From Myxococcus xanthus (lineage in GTDB: Bacteria > Myxococcota > Myxococcia > Myxococcales > Myxococcaceae), in the NCBI RefSeq assembly GCF_900106535.1, contig NZ_FNOH01000001.1:496001-560000 (forward strand): DNA of 64,000 nucleotides, in the 5' to 3' direction. This document shows, piece after piece, positions 16,552 through 25,542 of the stretch. The notes beneath the pieces are model-generated. The model saw only the letters and a list, made by a program, of their open reading frames with translations. It was not told the DNA's origin and did not search any database. A program made the position numbers and the translations under genes. How positions within the stretch are numbered: the first letter of the stretch is position 1; the number at the start of each line of letters is the position of its first letter.

Positions 16552-18707
16552 CGAGCAGGGCGCCGGGGGCGGAGGAACGTGAGACCCGCGGCGAGCAGCA
16601 GCAGGAAGGTGGTGCTTCCTGCGGGGGTGGCGTCGGCGGTGGTGCCGCAGCAGAAGGCGCCGCCTTGAGGCTCGGTGCCCGGCTTGCGGCGGCCGCGCTC
16701 GCACTCCATCGTCTTCGCGGAGCAGTGCTCCACGCCCAGGCAATCTCCGCTGTCGGAGCAGGCGGTGGAGCAGGTGTTGGTCGCGGTGTCGCAGGTGCCG
16801 CCGCAGGGGCAGTGGGCATCTGCGAAGCACTCGACGCAGGAGGTGCCGTCGCAGACCGTTCCCGGCTCGCACGTCACCGCGCACGCGCCCGAGTTCTCAC
16901 ACGTGCGCGTGGTGGGGTTGCACACGCCGCTCCCGCAGTCCCCGTCATCCGTGCAGCCCACGCAGGTGCTGCCCTGCGCGGTGCCATTGGAGAGGCAGAA
17001 GGGGGTGTCGCCATCGCAGGCGCCACAGCGGGGGCCGCAGTGCTTGTCCGTGGTGCAGGACGCGCATTCACCACTGAGGCAGAACTGGCCGTCGCCGCAC
17101 TCCAAGTCGTTGCGACATTGGACGCAGACTTCGCCGTCGAGGCAGTAGGGGCGCTCGCCGGGGCACTTCACGCAGCCAGGGCCGCAACTGTCGGCCGTGT
17201 TGCACGAAGGCACGCTGTCCACGCAGCGGCCGTTGGCGGTGTCGCACTGCTGGCCCGCGGCGCACTGGCTGCTGGTGGTGCACTCCACACAGGTCGGCGT
17301 GGCACCGGGCGTCAGCGCCAGGCACTGGGTGCCGTTGGGGCAGCAGTTGCAGGAGTTGCCGGCGCACGAATCATTGGTGGCGCAGGGCGAGCACACGTTG
17401 TCGGTGCAGGACTCGCCTTGAGGGCAGTGGGAGTCTTGCGTGCATTCGCGACATTCGTTGATGTCGGTGGCGCAGACCTCGCCGTTGGTGCACTGGCTGT
17501 CGTTCTTGCACTCGACACATGTGAATGTTTCGGTGTCACAGGCGCCCGTGGCGCAGTCGCTGTCTTCGTTGCAGCCGGTGCACTGGTTGGTTTCGAGGTC
17601 GCAGCGGCCGTTCGGGCACTGGCCGTCCTCGGTGCACTGCACGCACTGGGTGCGGCCGTTGAGGTTGGCGCAGTGGGGCGCGGACTCGCCGCAGGGGGAG
17701 CAGTCCTCGCCGCAGAAGAGCGAGGAGTCGCAGGGCGCGCAGAGGGCCGCTGCGTTGCAGTGGTAGAAAGAACCGCAGCCGCCAGTGCCTGGGATGTTCG
17801 CGAACTGGCGGTTGCACTGCTCGCAGCGGTTGATGTCGTCTGGGAAGGAGGGTCGTCCGCCCTCCGTGTGGAAGAAGAGCTCTGGCGGAGCAAGGGCGAA
17901 ACCGGCTGTGTTGAGCTTGACGATGGGGTCGGTGCTGGCGCCACGCTCTGTATCTGGAAACGCACCGACGAACGTCGAGAACTCAAGCGCAGAGTGCTCA
18001 CTGACCTGAGCGTAGAGGATCTCTACGGGATAGAGGCCCGGTCTCTCAAAGACCACGGTGTTGGTCGTGCGCCAGGACGCGATTCCGAGCTGCGGTGGCC
18101 GGTTGATGACCTGATACGGCGTCTGGCTCAGGTCATAGATGACGAAGCTGACGGCATCGTCGGCATAGAGCCCGAAGTGTAGAGGGACTTCCACCCACTG
18201 TGGTTGGACGTTGATGTATCCGCGAAATCGGGCGCCGAAGGACGAGAACGTTGGGTGTGGGGAGGCACATCCGCCTTTACCGCACGAACCAACGGAGTTC
18301 ACGAAGTCGCCGTAGCTTGGCTGCTGAATCGTTGGGTCGTTTGGATCGCCTAGCGTGATGTTGTTCGAGAGGTCGAACAACGTGCGGAGTACGGAGGTGA
18401 CGCGTCGCGGCCTGCTCGACTCCATGAACGCATTGAAGGTACCGGGGAATGTGGCCTCGCTCTGAGAGAAGTCCACGGCCGGATTCGATGATGTGCTTGA
18501 TGCCATGCACAACCCGGTGCCGACTGCTCCTGGTGAAGGAGCTACGGGAGTCCCACGGATGCGGACAAGCTCCGGTTCCTTTTCGCCTGGCTCTGGCTGC
18601 GCCTGCGCAACACTGGCGAGGCACACCGACAAGACAGTGAGCGCGGTACGCGCGATGCGGGACAATGGCGATTTCAAAGCCCCGCAACAATGAGGGATAT
18701 CTCCCAC
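16548..18707 (-). CDS. traA: TraA, polymorphic cell-surface receptor for outer-membrane exchange
   Basis: The 719-residue protein (GTG start at 18707; a TTG at 18677 giving 709 residues is possible) has a signal peptide ending SVAQAQ (about 37), a lectin/PA14-like recognition domain (about 60-275, with [21 protein letters not shown]), a long stalk of Cys-rich repeats (about 285-690) and a MYXO-CTERM-type sorting tail ([11 protein letters not shown], hydrophobic helix, then RPRRPAR). This is the architecture of TraA, by which myxobacteria recognise kin through homotypic binding and then fuse outer membranes to swap lipids and proteins. Residues 204-205 are Pro-Pro in this numbering, near the reported A/P205 specificity site. 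Part of the recognition-domain coding region is lower in GC than its neighbours. Confidence 0.92.
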   Translation of the reverse strand: MGDIPHCCGALKSPLSRIARTALTVLSVCLASVAQAQPEPGEKEPELVRIRGTPVAPSPGAVGTGLCMASSTSSNPAVDFSQSEATFPGTFNAFMESSRPRRVTSVLRTLFDLSNNITLGDPNDPTIQQPSYGDFVNSVGSCGKGGCASPHPTFSSFGARFRGYINVQPQWVEVPLHFGLYADDAVSFVIYDLSQTPYQVINRPPQLGIASWRTTNTVVFERPGLYPVEILYAQVSEHSALEFSTFVGAFPDTERGASTDPIVKLNTAGFALAPPELFFHTEGGRPSFPDDINRCEQCNRQFANIPGTGGCGSFYHCNAAALCAPCDSSLFCGEDCSPCGESAPHCANLNGRTQCVQCTEDGQCPNGRCDLETNQCTGCNEDSDCATGACDTETFTCVECKNDSQCTNGEVCATDINECRECTQDSHCPQGESCTDNVCSPCATNDSCAGNSCNCCPNGTQCLALTPGATPTCVECTTSSQCAAGQQCDTANGRCVDSVPSCNTADSCGPGCVKCPGERPYCLDGEVCVQCRNDLECGDGQFCLSGECASCTTDKHCGPRCGACDGDTPFCLSNGTAQGSTCVGCTDDGDCGSGVCNPTTRTCENSGACAVTCEPGTVCDGTSCVECFADAHCPCGGTCDTATNTCSTACSDSGDCLGVEHCSAKTMECERGRRKPGTEPQGGAFCCGTTADATPAGSTTFLLLLAAGLTFLRPRRPAR

Positions 18708-18832
18708 AACCGCAATTCCGGCAACGTGCGGCTTTCCGCTACGACGTCGCAGGTCCTCCGGAGGTCGCTCAACGGCGGAGATTCAGTGGGCCGTTGCTAC
18801 TCGGAATAGTTTGAAATGCAGGTCGCTCTGAC

Positions 18833-19924
18833 TCAGACCCGCTTGCAGCTCACGTCCCCATCCTGGGAGCGGATGAACGCGGCGGTGAGCTCCGTGCCCA
18901 GGGCCGCGCACAGCACCTCGAAGGTCCGCCGCCGAGCGCCGCCAACCACAGACGGCTGGCTGGCCAGTGTCTCGGGATGTCGCACGAAGATGTTGTAGCC
19001 CACGATGCAGCCATCCGCGCGGAGCACGGTGATGCCATCGGTGGCCATCATTCCCCGCAGCAACTGCGCGGCGGCGCGCACGGCGGTGCCCGCGCTGTCG
19101 GTGGGGTCCACGTGGTAGCGCTCCAACAACGCCACGATGTCCAGCGGACGGGGCAGGATGATGCCGTCCACGAACAGCGTGGAGCCCGCGCGCTCCCTGG
19201 GCAGCACCGCCACGAGCGCGCCGTGGGAGCCCTGCATCACCTCGAAGAGCACCCGGCGGAAGAACCCTCGCGCACGCTCGCGACTGTGCGTGGTGACGCC
19301 GGCCGTGACGACGTCCGCCAGCTCATCCATCACCTCTGGCGGAGAGGCCGACTCCACCCTCGCGCCGGACAGGTACACGTGCCGGCACAGCCCTCCGCCC
19401 GAGCGCAACTCCAGGATGTTGTCGGCGAGCTGAAGCACACCCACGACGCCCGCGCCCCTGTCCTCGACACGGCGCAGCCGCTCCAGCGGCGTCTCCGCCA
19501 GAGGGAAGGGGTCCGTCCGGAAGACGCCGTAGGCGAAGCCCTCCGGGACGCGCAGGAGGTACAGCGCCCACCAGCGCCCCTGGCCCAGCGGCGCGCACTG
19601 CTTGAGCGCGCGCTGGATGGTGGCGCGCGAACGCGGACCGATGCCGATGGCAATCGGGTCATGCCCGCCCAGGTGTTCGAGCATCTGTCCCAGGTCGTCT
19701 CCCACGAAGGCCATGGGAAACAGGGGGGCTCCCTCCTCGCGATAGCGCGACAGGGTGACGATGAGCTCTCCGATGGCGTCCGCCGTCAGCTCGCAGGACA
19801 TGGATGCTTCGTCCAGGAACGTGCTGACGGCATCGGTCAGCAGGTGGCGGAAGGACAGGACGAGAGGTGGGGAGCCCAGTCCGGCTGGGTCCGAGCCGTT
19901 CATGAGACACTCAGCATGACGCAT
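18833..19924 (-). CDS. DAC-like (DisA_N-related) sensor domain protein
   Basis: A 363-residue cytoplasmic protein with no signal or membrane segments. Its C-terminal part (about 255-355) recalls the diadenylate cyclase fold: STLFVDGIILPRP, VLRADGCIVGYNIFV, VVGGARRRTFEVLCAALG and AAFIRSQDGDV lie in the order of the DGA, GTRHR and following strands of DisA_N domains, but the key motifs are altered (DGI, GARRR). It is therefore more likely a sensor relative of the DACNV type than an active c-di-AMP cyclase. The N-terminal two thirds are not recognised. Start uncertain: ATG 19924 or ATG 19903. It lies directly upstream of traA on the same strand, 125 bases away. Confidence 0.65.
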   Translation of the reverse strand: MRHAECLMNGSDPAGLGSPPLVLSFRHLLTDAVSTFLDEASMSCELTADAIGELIVTLSRYREEGAPLFPMAFVGDDLGQMLEHLGGHDPIAIGIGPRSRATIQRALKQCAPLGQGRWWALYLLRVPEGFAYGVFRTDPFPLAETPLERLRRVEDRGAGVVGVLQLADNILELRSGGGLCRHVYLSGARVESASPPEVMDELADVVTAGVTTHSRERARGFFRRVLFEVMQGSHGALVAVLPRERAGSTLFVDGIILPRPLDIVALLERYHVDPTDSAGTAVRAAAQLLRGMMATDGITVLRADGCIVGYNIFVRHPETLASQPSVVGGARRRTFEVLCAALGTELTAAFIRSQDGDVSCKRV

Positions 19925-20071
19925 TGTCGCCGGGCACGCACGGACGGAGTGACAGCGGGCCAGGAGGCTTGTTCCCTCGCCGAGGCGTCATCGTGCGCCG
20001 GTGTCCGCCCGTTCAGCCCCGGCTGATACAGGGTGTCAGCGCCGCTGGGTACACTCGGGGCGCACGGCCCG

Positions 20072-21814
20072 TCAGGACAAGCCTGCCCGGGCCTCGTCCA
20101 GGCGGGCCGCCGTCTGGTTCCAGTCGCTGGCCAGCCCGTCGAGCTGCTTCAGGATGTCGGAGAAGTACCGCGCCTCCAGGGCTCTCGACAGGGTCGCGCC
20201 GTGGGCATCCGCCCACTTCTTCGTGACACGCGCCCGCACCTGGGCGCCTAGCAGGTCCACGAAGCGCTCCATCAGCGGCGTGGACAGCAAGGTGCCCGCC
20301 CAGACGACCGCGTCATGGCCCATGCCGCCCGTGGCCACCGTCACCGCCGCCGCCGCGCCTGACGGCACGGAGTACACCAGCGTCGTCAGTGTCTGGAGAA
20401 TCTCCTCCCGCATGTCGCCCTGAAGCTCCGCGGAGACCAACTCCCGGCAGTACGCATACAGCGTGGCCCGGTCCGCCGCGTGCGCGTGCAGGGGCTCGAA
20501 GCCCAGCGGCTCCTCCAGCTTCGCCAGCGTCACCGGACCGAAGGCTTCCTCCAGCTTCGTCCGCGTCTGCGCGTCGGCGCGCCACGCGGCCACTTCCGGA
20601 GCGAAGGCATCCACCAGCCGCCGCACTCCGTCCTTCAGCGTCTCGTCCACCGCGTGGGTCGGCGTGTCCGCGCCCGGGGCCTCGGGCGCGGTGAAGGACT
20701 CGCGCACCTTGCGCGTGACGAAGGTGAGCGCCGTGGCCAGCCCCCGGAAGGGCAGGCGCACCCACTTGTGGAACTGACTGCGCGCATCCAGTTCGTCGCG
20801 GAAGGCGTCGATGAGCACGTCCGCGGGCACGGCCTTCAGCGCCGCGTGCGCCCCCACCACGTCCAGTTCGTGGCGCAGTCGCTTGCGGAGCCGGTCGGGC
20901 TCCCGCGCCGCCTCCGAGGCCGCTCGCGACACGGCCTCCATCTCCGCGCGCGCATCCGCGAGCGAGGCTTCCAGCGCCCGGGCCTTCAGCTCGCGCGCGT
21001 GTTCGGCCTGTCCCAGCAGCGCTCCCAGCGCGGGCTTCCCGTCCAGGGGCTCCGTGGCCAGGGGCTTCAGTCCCGCCTCCACGTCGGGCTGGTGCGGCGC
21101 CAGGTAGCGGGCCAGCGCCGGGTGGCCCACGTCCTCGGCGAGCTTGTCCAGGTGCCCGCGGGCCACCTCCTCGCGCGTGGCCTCGTTATAGACGAGCAGG
21201 TACGGCCGCCCATGCCCCACGGCCGCGCGCAGGAAGTCCACCAGCGCGGCGTTCTGGTACGTCTGCCGGCTCACCACGAACGCCAGCACGTCCACGGTGA
21301 CGAGCAACGCCTCCGCGCGCTCGCGGTTGTCGCGGTACACGCTGTCGAAGTCCGGCGTGTCCATGACGAGCAGCCCGCGAGGTACCGCGTCCGACAGCGT
21401 CAGGTACAGCCGGCCCGGAGGCCCCGCCTGGTCCACGGGCGCCGCGTCGCCGGAGGCCACGGGCACGATGTCATAGCGCCGCGTCAGGAAGTCCTTCAGC
21501 GGCCCGGTCCACGTCTCCGAGTGGGCCGCCGCCAGGCACTGCTTGGTGAGCCCGCCCTCGGGCCTCGCGGGGGACAGCGCCGCGCCCACCAGCGAGTTGA
21601 AGAGCGTGGACTTGCCCACGTTGTTGGGACCGGCGATGGCCACCAGCAACAGGGGGGAGTCCGCGGAGCCCAGGCGGGGGAGCAGGTCGCGACGCAGGCG
21701 TTCGGCCAGACGGCGCGCGAGCTCGGCGTCCGAGGCATCCGGGAAGCGCTCGGGAGCGGGCAGAGCGTCCAGGGCGGACGCGAGGCAGGTGCGCAGGGTG
21801 TACGGGTCTCTCAT
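20072..21814 (-). CDS. Dynamin-like GTPase (second copy in window)
   Basis: A 580-residue protein with the P-loop GPNNVGKST at residues 62-70, a G3 motif in VMDTPDFDSVYRDN, and a G4-like YNEAT. A long alpha-helical region follows (REPDRLRKRLRHELDVV), then a conserved-looking segment LVSAELQGDMREEILQ and a short hydrophobic stretch near VPSGAAAAVTVA. It belongs to the broad dynamin/EngA-like group of bacterial GTPases that act at membranes. The ATG at 21814 has GAGGA upstream and places the P-loop at the usual depth. It is divergent from the thioredoxin lipoprotein gene. Its relation to the GTPase at 7683-9380 appears to be of family, not of close sequence. Confidence 0.82.
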   Translation of the reverse strand: MRDPYTLRTCLASALDALPAPERFPDASDAELARRLAERLRRDLLPRLGSADSPLLLVAIAGPNNVGKSTLFNSLVGAALSPARPEGGLTKQCLAAAHSETWTGPLKDFLTRRYDIVPVASGDAAPVDQAGPPGRLYLTLSDAVPRGLLVMDTPDFDSVYRDNRERAEALLVTVDVLAFVVSRQTYQNAALVDFLRAAVGHGRPYLLVYNEATREEVARGHLDKLAEDVGHPALARYLAPHQPDVEAGLKPLATEPLDGKPALGALLGQAEHARELKARALEASLADARAEMEAVSRAASEAAREPDRLRKRLRHELDVVGAHAALKAVPADVLIDAFRDELDARSQFHKWVRLPFRGLATALTFVTRKVRESFTAPEAPGADTPTHAVDETLKDGVRRLVDAFAPEVAAWRADAQTRTKLEEAFGPVTLAKLEEPLGFEPLHAHAADRATLYAYCRELVSAELQGDMREEILQTLTTLVYSVPSGAAAAVTVATGGMGHDAVVWAGTLLSTPLMERFVDLLGAQVRARVTKKWADAHGATLSRALEARYFSDILKQLDGLASDWNQTAARLDEARAGLS

Positions 21815-21921
21815 CACCAGAAGTCCTCGCACCACAGCACGCGGGACGCCCCGTGCCCAGGCACTTGTCCCACCAGGTGTCGGCCGGGGACAGAGCAGGT
21901 GGAGCGCGGTAGGGTGGTCCC

Positions 21922-23277
21922 ATGCGCCTTCTCGCCGCCTGCCTGCTCCTGTCGGGGCTCGTCGCCTGCACCGCCGCGAATACGAATGCCCCCGCGGCCG
22001 CCGCGTCTCACGCCAAGGGCCCGTTGCCCTTCATCGAGGACGACTACGCCCGCGCGCTCGCCGAGGCCCAGGCGAAGGGGCTCCCCCTCTTCGTCGACGT
22101 CTGGGCGCCCTGGTGTCACACGTGCCGGTCGATGAAGGCCTACGTCCTGTCCGACGCGTCGCTGGCCCGGCACGCGGACCGCTTCGTGTGGCTGGAGGTG
22201 AACACCGACCTGACGTCGAACGCGGCGTTCCAGGAGAAGTATCCGGTGGAGTTCTGGCCCACGCTGTACGTCATCGACCCGCGTCAGGAGAAGGCCCTGC
22301 TGCGCTTCGCCGGCAGCGCCACCGTGGCGCAGTTGGAGAAGCTCTTCGAGGACGGTGAGCGCGCGTACAAGGGCGGCGTCACCGGCGCCGAGGCCCTGCT
22401 GGCTCGCGGGGACGCGCTCTATGCGGAGGGCCGTTCGGCCGAAGCCGCGGAGACGCTCGTGGAGGCCCTGGCCGAGGCGCCCGCGGACTGGTCCCGCCGG
22501 GGCCGCGCGGTGGAGTCGCTGCTGACGGCGATGTACGGCGCGAAGCAGCACGAGGCGTGCGCGCACAAGGCGCTGGAGGAGCTCCCGAAGACGCCCCGCT
22601 CGCTGTCCTGGGCCAATGGCGCGCTCTTGGGCATGTACTGCGTGCTGTCGCTGCCGGAGGACCACGCGGCGGGAGCGGAGCTGCGCGGCGGCCTGGAGGC
22701 CAAGGTGGCCGAGGCCCTGGCGCCCCCGGCCATCGAGATGTCCGCGGATGACCGCTCCGGCCTGTACGAGGTGCGCGTGCAGGCGCGCGAGGTGGCGAAG
22801 GACACGGCGGCCGTGAAGGCCCTGTCGGAGGAGTGGCTGGCGTTCCTGGAGGGCGAGGCCGCGAAGGCGCCCAATCCCCAGGCGCGGACGGTGTTCGACT
22901 CGCACCGCATGCTCGCGGCCATGAAGCTGGAGACGCCCGCCCGGGCGATTCCCGCGCTCGAGCAGAGCGAGAAGGACCTGCCCCAGGACTACAACCCGCC
23001 CGCGCGCCTTTCGACGTTGTACCGGCTCGTCGGCCGGCTGGATGACGCGCTCGCCGCCAGCGACCGTGCGCTGGCGCGCGTCCAGGGCGCGCGGCGGTTG
23101 TCGGTGTTGTCGGGCCGCGCGGACATCCTCGTGGCGCGCCAGGACACGGCGTCCGCCGTGAAGACGCTGGAAGAGGCCATCACCTTCGCGAAGTCGCTGC
23201 CCGCCTCGCAGGTGTCGCCGCGCACGGTGGCCGGGCTGGAGAAGAAGCTCAGCGGTCTTCAGGCCTCGGCGCGGTAG
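21922..23277 (+). CDS. Thioredoxin-fold lipoprotein with TPR-like C-terminus
   Basis: A 451-residue lipoprotein (lipobox LVAC, Cys16). A thioredoxin-like domain spans about residues 38-155, with the redox motif WAPWCHTCRSM (Cys65, Cys68) and the cis-Pro region EFWPTLYVID, similar to periplasmic DsbD-C-terminal or Thioredoxin_7 domains. From about 165 the protein is helical with repeated Ala-rich pairs resembling tetratricopeptide repeats (GDALYAEGRSAEAAETLVEA; LYRLVGRLDDALAASDRAL). It probably acts as an envelope thiol-disulfide protein with a protein-binding scaffold (inference). Its 3' end overlaps the convergent phosphoesterase gene by 29 bases. Confidence 0.85.
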   Translation: MRLLAACLLLSGLVACTAANTNAPAAAASHAKGPLPFIEDDYARALAEAQAKGLPLFVDVWAPWCHTCRSMKAYVLSDASLARHADRFVWLEVNTDLTSNAAFQEKYPVEFWPTLYVIDPRQEKALLRFAGSATVAQLEKLFEDGERAYKGGVTGAEALLARGDALYAEGRSAEAAETLVEALAEAPADWSRRGRAVESLLTAMYGAKQHEACAHKALEELPKTPRSLSWANGALLGMYCVLSLPEDHAAGAELRGGLEAKVAEALAPPAIEMSADDRSGLYEVRVQAREVAKDTAAVKALSEEWLAFLEGEAAKAPNPQARTVFDSHRMLAAMKLETPARAIPALEQSEKDLPQDYNPPARLSTLYRLVGRLDDALAASDRALARVQGARRLSVLSGRADILVARQDTASAVKTLEEAITFAKSLPASQVSPRTVAGLEKKLSGLQASAR

Positions 23278-24418
23278 CCGCCGCGCGGGTGTCCAGGTCG
23301 AACAGCTCGTAGTCCGGGGCCTGGCACTCGCGCATGGCTCCGTCGGTGAACACCAGCATCGCGGTGCCGGGTGCTGGTGGATGCGGCGCGCCGTGGGCGT
23401 AGTCCACGCGCGTTCCATCCGTGATGAGATGCCGCAGCACGCCGTCGCGGGCGCCGGTGGGTGGCATCCCCAGCATCGCGCGGCTTCGCTTGTCGCGTGT
23501 ATGGCCCACCACCTGCGTCAGGCCCGTGGGCAGCCGTCTCGGGTCGAAGCGGCGCCGGGGCGTGCCGCGCACGCGCTCGGCGTCCTCGGGTAGCAGGCTG
23601 GGGCGCTGGAAGAAGATGCCCGTGCCCTCGCCGTGGGCCGCGTCGCCTGGGTGGTGCAGTCCCGGAATGACGAGCGGACCTCGAGTCCAGCCCGCCACCG
23701 CCGCATCCAGGGCCGCGTTCAGCGCCGCCGCCACCTGGTTCGCGTCCTCGCGCTGGGCGGGAGGCAGGCGCGTCACGTCCAGGTCCTCCTGTGTGACGCC
23801 CGCGTGCAGCACCAGCAGGTCGGGGGCCGCGGCATGGGCCACGCGGAAGCGCTTCACACGCAGCAGGTGCTCCACCCAGGTGCGCTGCACCGCGCGGAAG
23901 TTGCCGAAGTCGCGGGCCACCAGCTCCGCGGAAGGAACTTCGGGCCAGCGCGCGAGGAACGCCTGCTCCGCCGCTTCGTCCGTAGCGCCTCCCTGGTAGA
24001 TGCGGTCCGCTTCGGCCTGGGCCTCGGCGAAGCGCGCATCCGTGAAGCCGGCCAGCTCACCCACTCGCGCCAGGTCGTGGTTGCCCAGCAGCATCACCGC
24101 CTGGGTCGCCGGGTGGGCGGCCAGCCACGCCACCAGCGCCAGCCCACTGGCGGCGGCGGACTCACGCTCGGCGGGCTTGCCCCAGTCGAAGTGGTCGCCC
24201 ACCGAGATGAGCTGCACGTCGGAGCGAAGCCAACCCTCGCCGGTCAACAGTCCGTGGTGCGCCAGGATGGCCAGGACCTGGTCCAGGTCGGCCTGCGGGT
24301 CCCCAATGACGAGCCGCCGCCGCCAGACATGGTCCTCCGCCGGGACGGAGCGCGGCGCCTCCGCCGCGGCCTCGGCGGCCCGGGCGAGCGCGGCCTGGAT
24401 GGATGACGTCTTGTTCAT
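23249..24418 (-). CDS. Calcineurin-like metallophosphoesterase
   Basis: A 389-residue protein with the metallophosphoesterase motifs in order: LVIGDPQADLDQ (motif I, with Gln in place of the usual His), ISVGDHFDWG (motif II), MLLGNHDLAR (motif III), LVLHAGVT, and QVVGHTRDKR near the C-terminus. These bind two metals and hydrolyse phosphoesters; the substrate is unknown. It begins inside the stop of the LuxR regulator gene (ATGA overlap at 24415-24418), so regulator and enzyme are coupled. It is convergent with, and overlaps by 29 bases, the thioredoxin lipoprotein gene. Confidence 0.85.
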   Translation of the reverse strand: MNKTSSIQAALARAAEAAAEAPRSVPAEDHVWRRRLVIGDPQADLDQVLAILAHHGLLTGEGWLRSDVQLISVGDHFDWGKPAERESAAASGLALVAWLAAHPATQAVMLLGNHDLARVGELAGFTDARFAEAQAEADRIYQGGATDEAAEQAFLARWPEVPSAELVARDFGNFRAVQRTWVEHLLRVKRFRVAHAAAPDLLVLHAGVTQEDLDVTRLPPAQREDANQVAAALNAALDAAVAGWTRGPLVIPGLHHPGDAAHGEGTGIFFQRPSLLPEDAERVRGTPRRRFDPRRLPTGLTQVVGHTRDKRSRAMLGMPPTGARDGVLRHLITDGTRVDYAHGAPHPPAPGTAMLVFTDGAMRECQAPDYELFDLDTRAAATAPRPEDR

Positions 24419-25542
24419 GAACTTTGGAAGAAGCGGGCGATGAGCGCCGAGCGGCTTTCCACCTGTGCCTTGCTTAGCAGATGCGTGACGTGGACTTCCA
24501 CCGTGCGCTCGGCGCAGCCCAGCCGGCCGGCGATGGACTTGTTCGTCTCGCCCTGGATGATGTGCGTCAGCACCTCGGACTCGCGCGCGGTGAGCGACCA
24601 GCGCGCCGACAGGGCCTGCACGCGCGCGGCGGCGCTGGACGCGGTGCCGGTGTCGATGGCCAGGTAATGCGGTGGCAGGCCGGTGGTGAGCAGCGGCGTC
24701 ATGGTCAGCGGGCCGGAGCAGGGAATGCCCTGGGCGCCGCGGCGCAGGGACTCCATCAGCTCCGGGTCATGCCGTTCCAGCCGCGCTCGGCCGGCATTGT
24801 TGGCGTGCACCACGCGGCCACTGGAGCTGACAATCCAGGCGGCGCGCCCCAGCGCCTCCATGGCGACCTGCAGCGCCGTGGACATCAGGCCCGACTCGCG
24901 CAGCCGCGTTTCCATGGTCAGCCGCCGCTGGAGCGCGGGCGTCAGGGCCTGGAGCAGGCGCTGCTCGCGCTCGGTGAAGGGCTCGGCGCGGGCCAGGCCC
25001 ACCCAGCCCAGGAGCACCGGCCCATCACAGACGAGCGTGCGCAGCCATTGCATGTTCTCCACGCCGAGCTGCCGGAATATCGTCGCGGAGCGTGCGCTGA
25101 TGCGCTCCCGGGTGCTCTCCAGCGATTCCTCGCTCATGCCCAGCCGGCGCCCCACCTCGCTGGCTGACAAGTCATGCAGCGGCAGTTGGCGGGCCGTCTC
25201 GGTTTCCGTCAGCGAGCGGAAATGCAGCGCGCGGTTGCGCTGAGCAGGCTCGGGCCGGGCGGGATTGAACCAACCCCACGGTTCTCCCCAGGCAGACACC
25301 TGGTTCTCGATGGCCGCGTGCACTGTCGCGGCGGGGAGTGGGAAGCCCGCGCAATGGGCGTAGCTCGCGTGGTAGCGCTCGGGGCCCACGTCCACGCCAT
25401 AGGCGACGGCGCGCTCGGCCCGCAAAGCCTCTCGTAAAGCGCCTAGCACCGGGGGCAGGGATTCTGTCCCGGGCTCGGCCTCCACGAGCATTGCCTCAAG
25501 GTCCGTCAGCAGGCCTTGCTCCTCGGAATTCAAACGAATCAC
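24415..25542 (-). CDS. LuxR-type transcriptional regulator
   Basis: A 375-residue regulator with a C-terminal LuxR/FixJ-type helix-turn-helix (about 308-368): LTARESEVLTHIIQGETNKS, then GCAERTVEVHVTHLLSKA. The first 230 residues hold a helical region and a GAF- or PAS-like middle part (LVCDGPVLLGWVGLARAEPFTERE), with no receiver domain or obvious phosphorylation site, so it probably responds to a ligand or to protein contacts. It is followed by the coupled metallophosphoesterase gene. The AT-rich stretch with inverted repeats upstream (25622-25674) is a plausible autoregulatory site. Confidence 0.85.
   Translation of the reverse strand: MIRLNSEEQGLLTDLEAMLVEAEPGTESLPPVLGALREALRAERAVAYGVDVGPERYHASYAHCAGFPLPAATVHAAIENQVSAWGEPWGWFNPARPEPAQRNRALHFRSLTETETARQLPLHDLSASEVGRRLGMSEESLESTRERISARSATIFRQLGVENMQWLRTLVCDGPVLLGWVGLARAEPFTEREQRLLQALTPALQRRLTMETRLRESGLMSTALQVAMEALGRAAWIVSSSGRVVHANNAGRARLERHDPELMESLRRGAQGIPCSGPLTMTPLLTTGLPPHYLAIDTGTASSAAARVQALSARWSLTARESEVLTHIIQGETNKSIAGRLGCAERTVEVHVTHLLSKAQVESRSALIARFFQSS

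Noticed and set aside
16600..17900. Repeated Cys-containing blocks that could suggest a DNA repeat or CRISPR
   Set aside because: The repeats are protein-level Cys-rich modules of TraA with variable spacing and no repeated DNA spacers.
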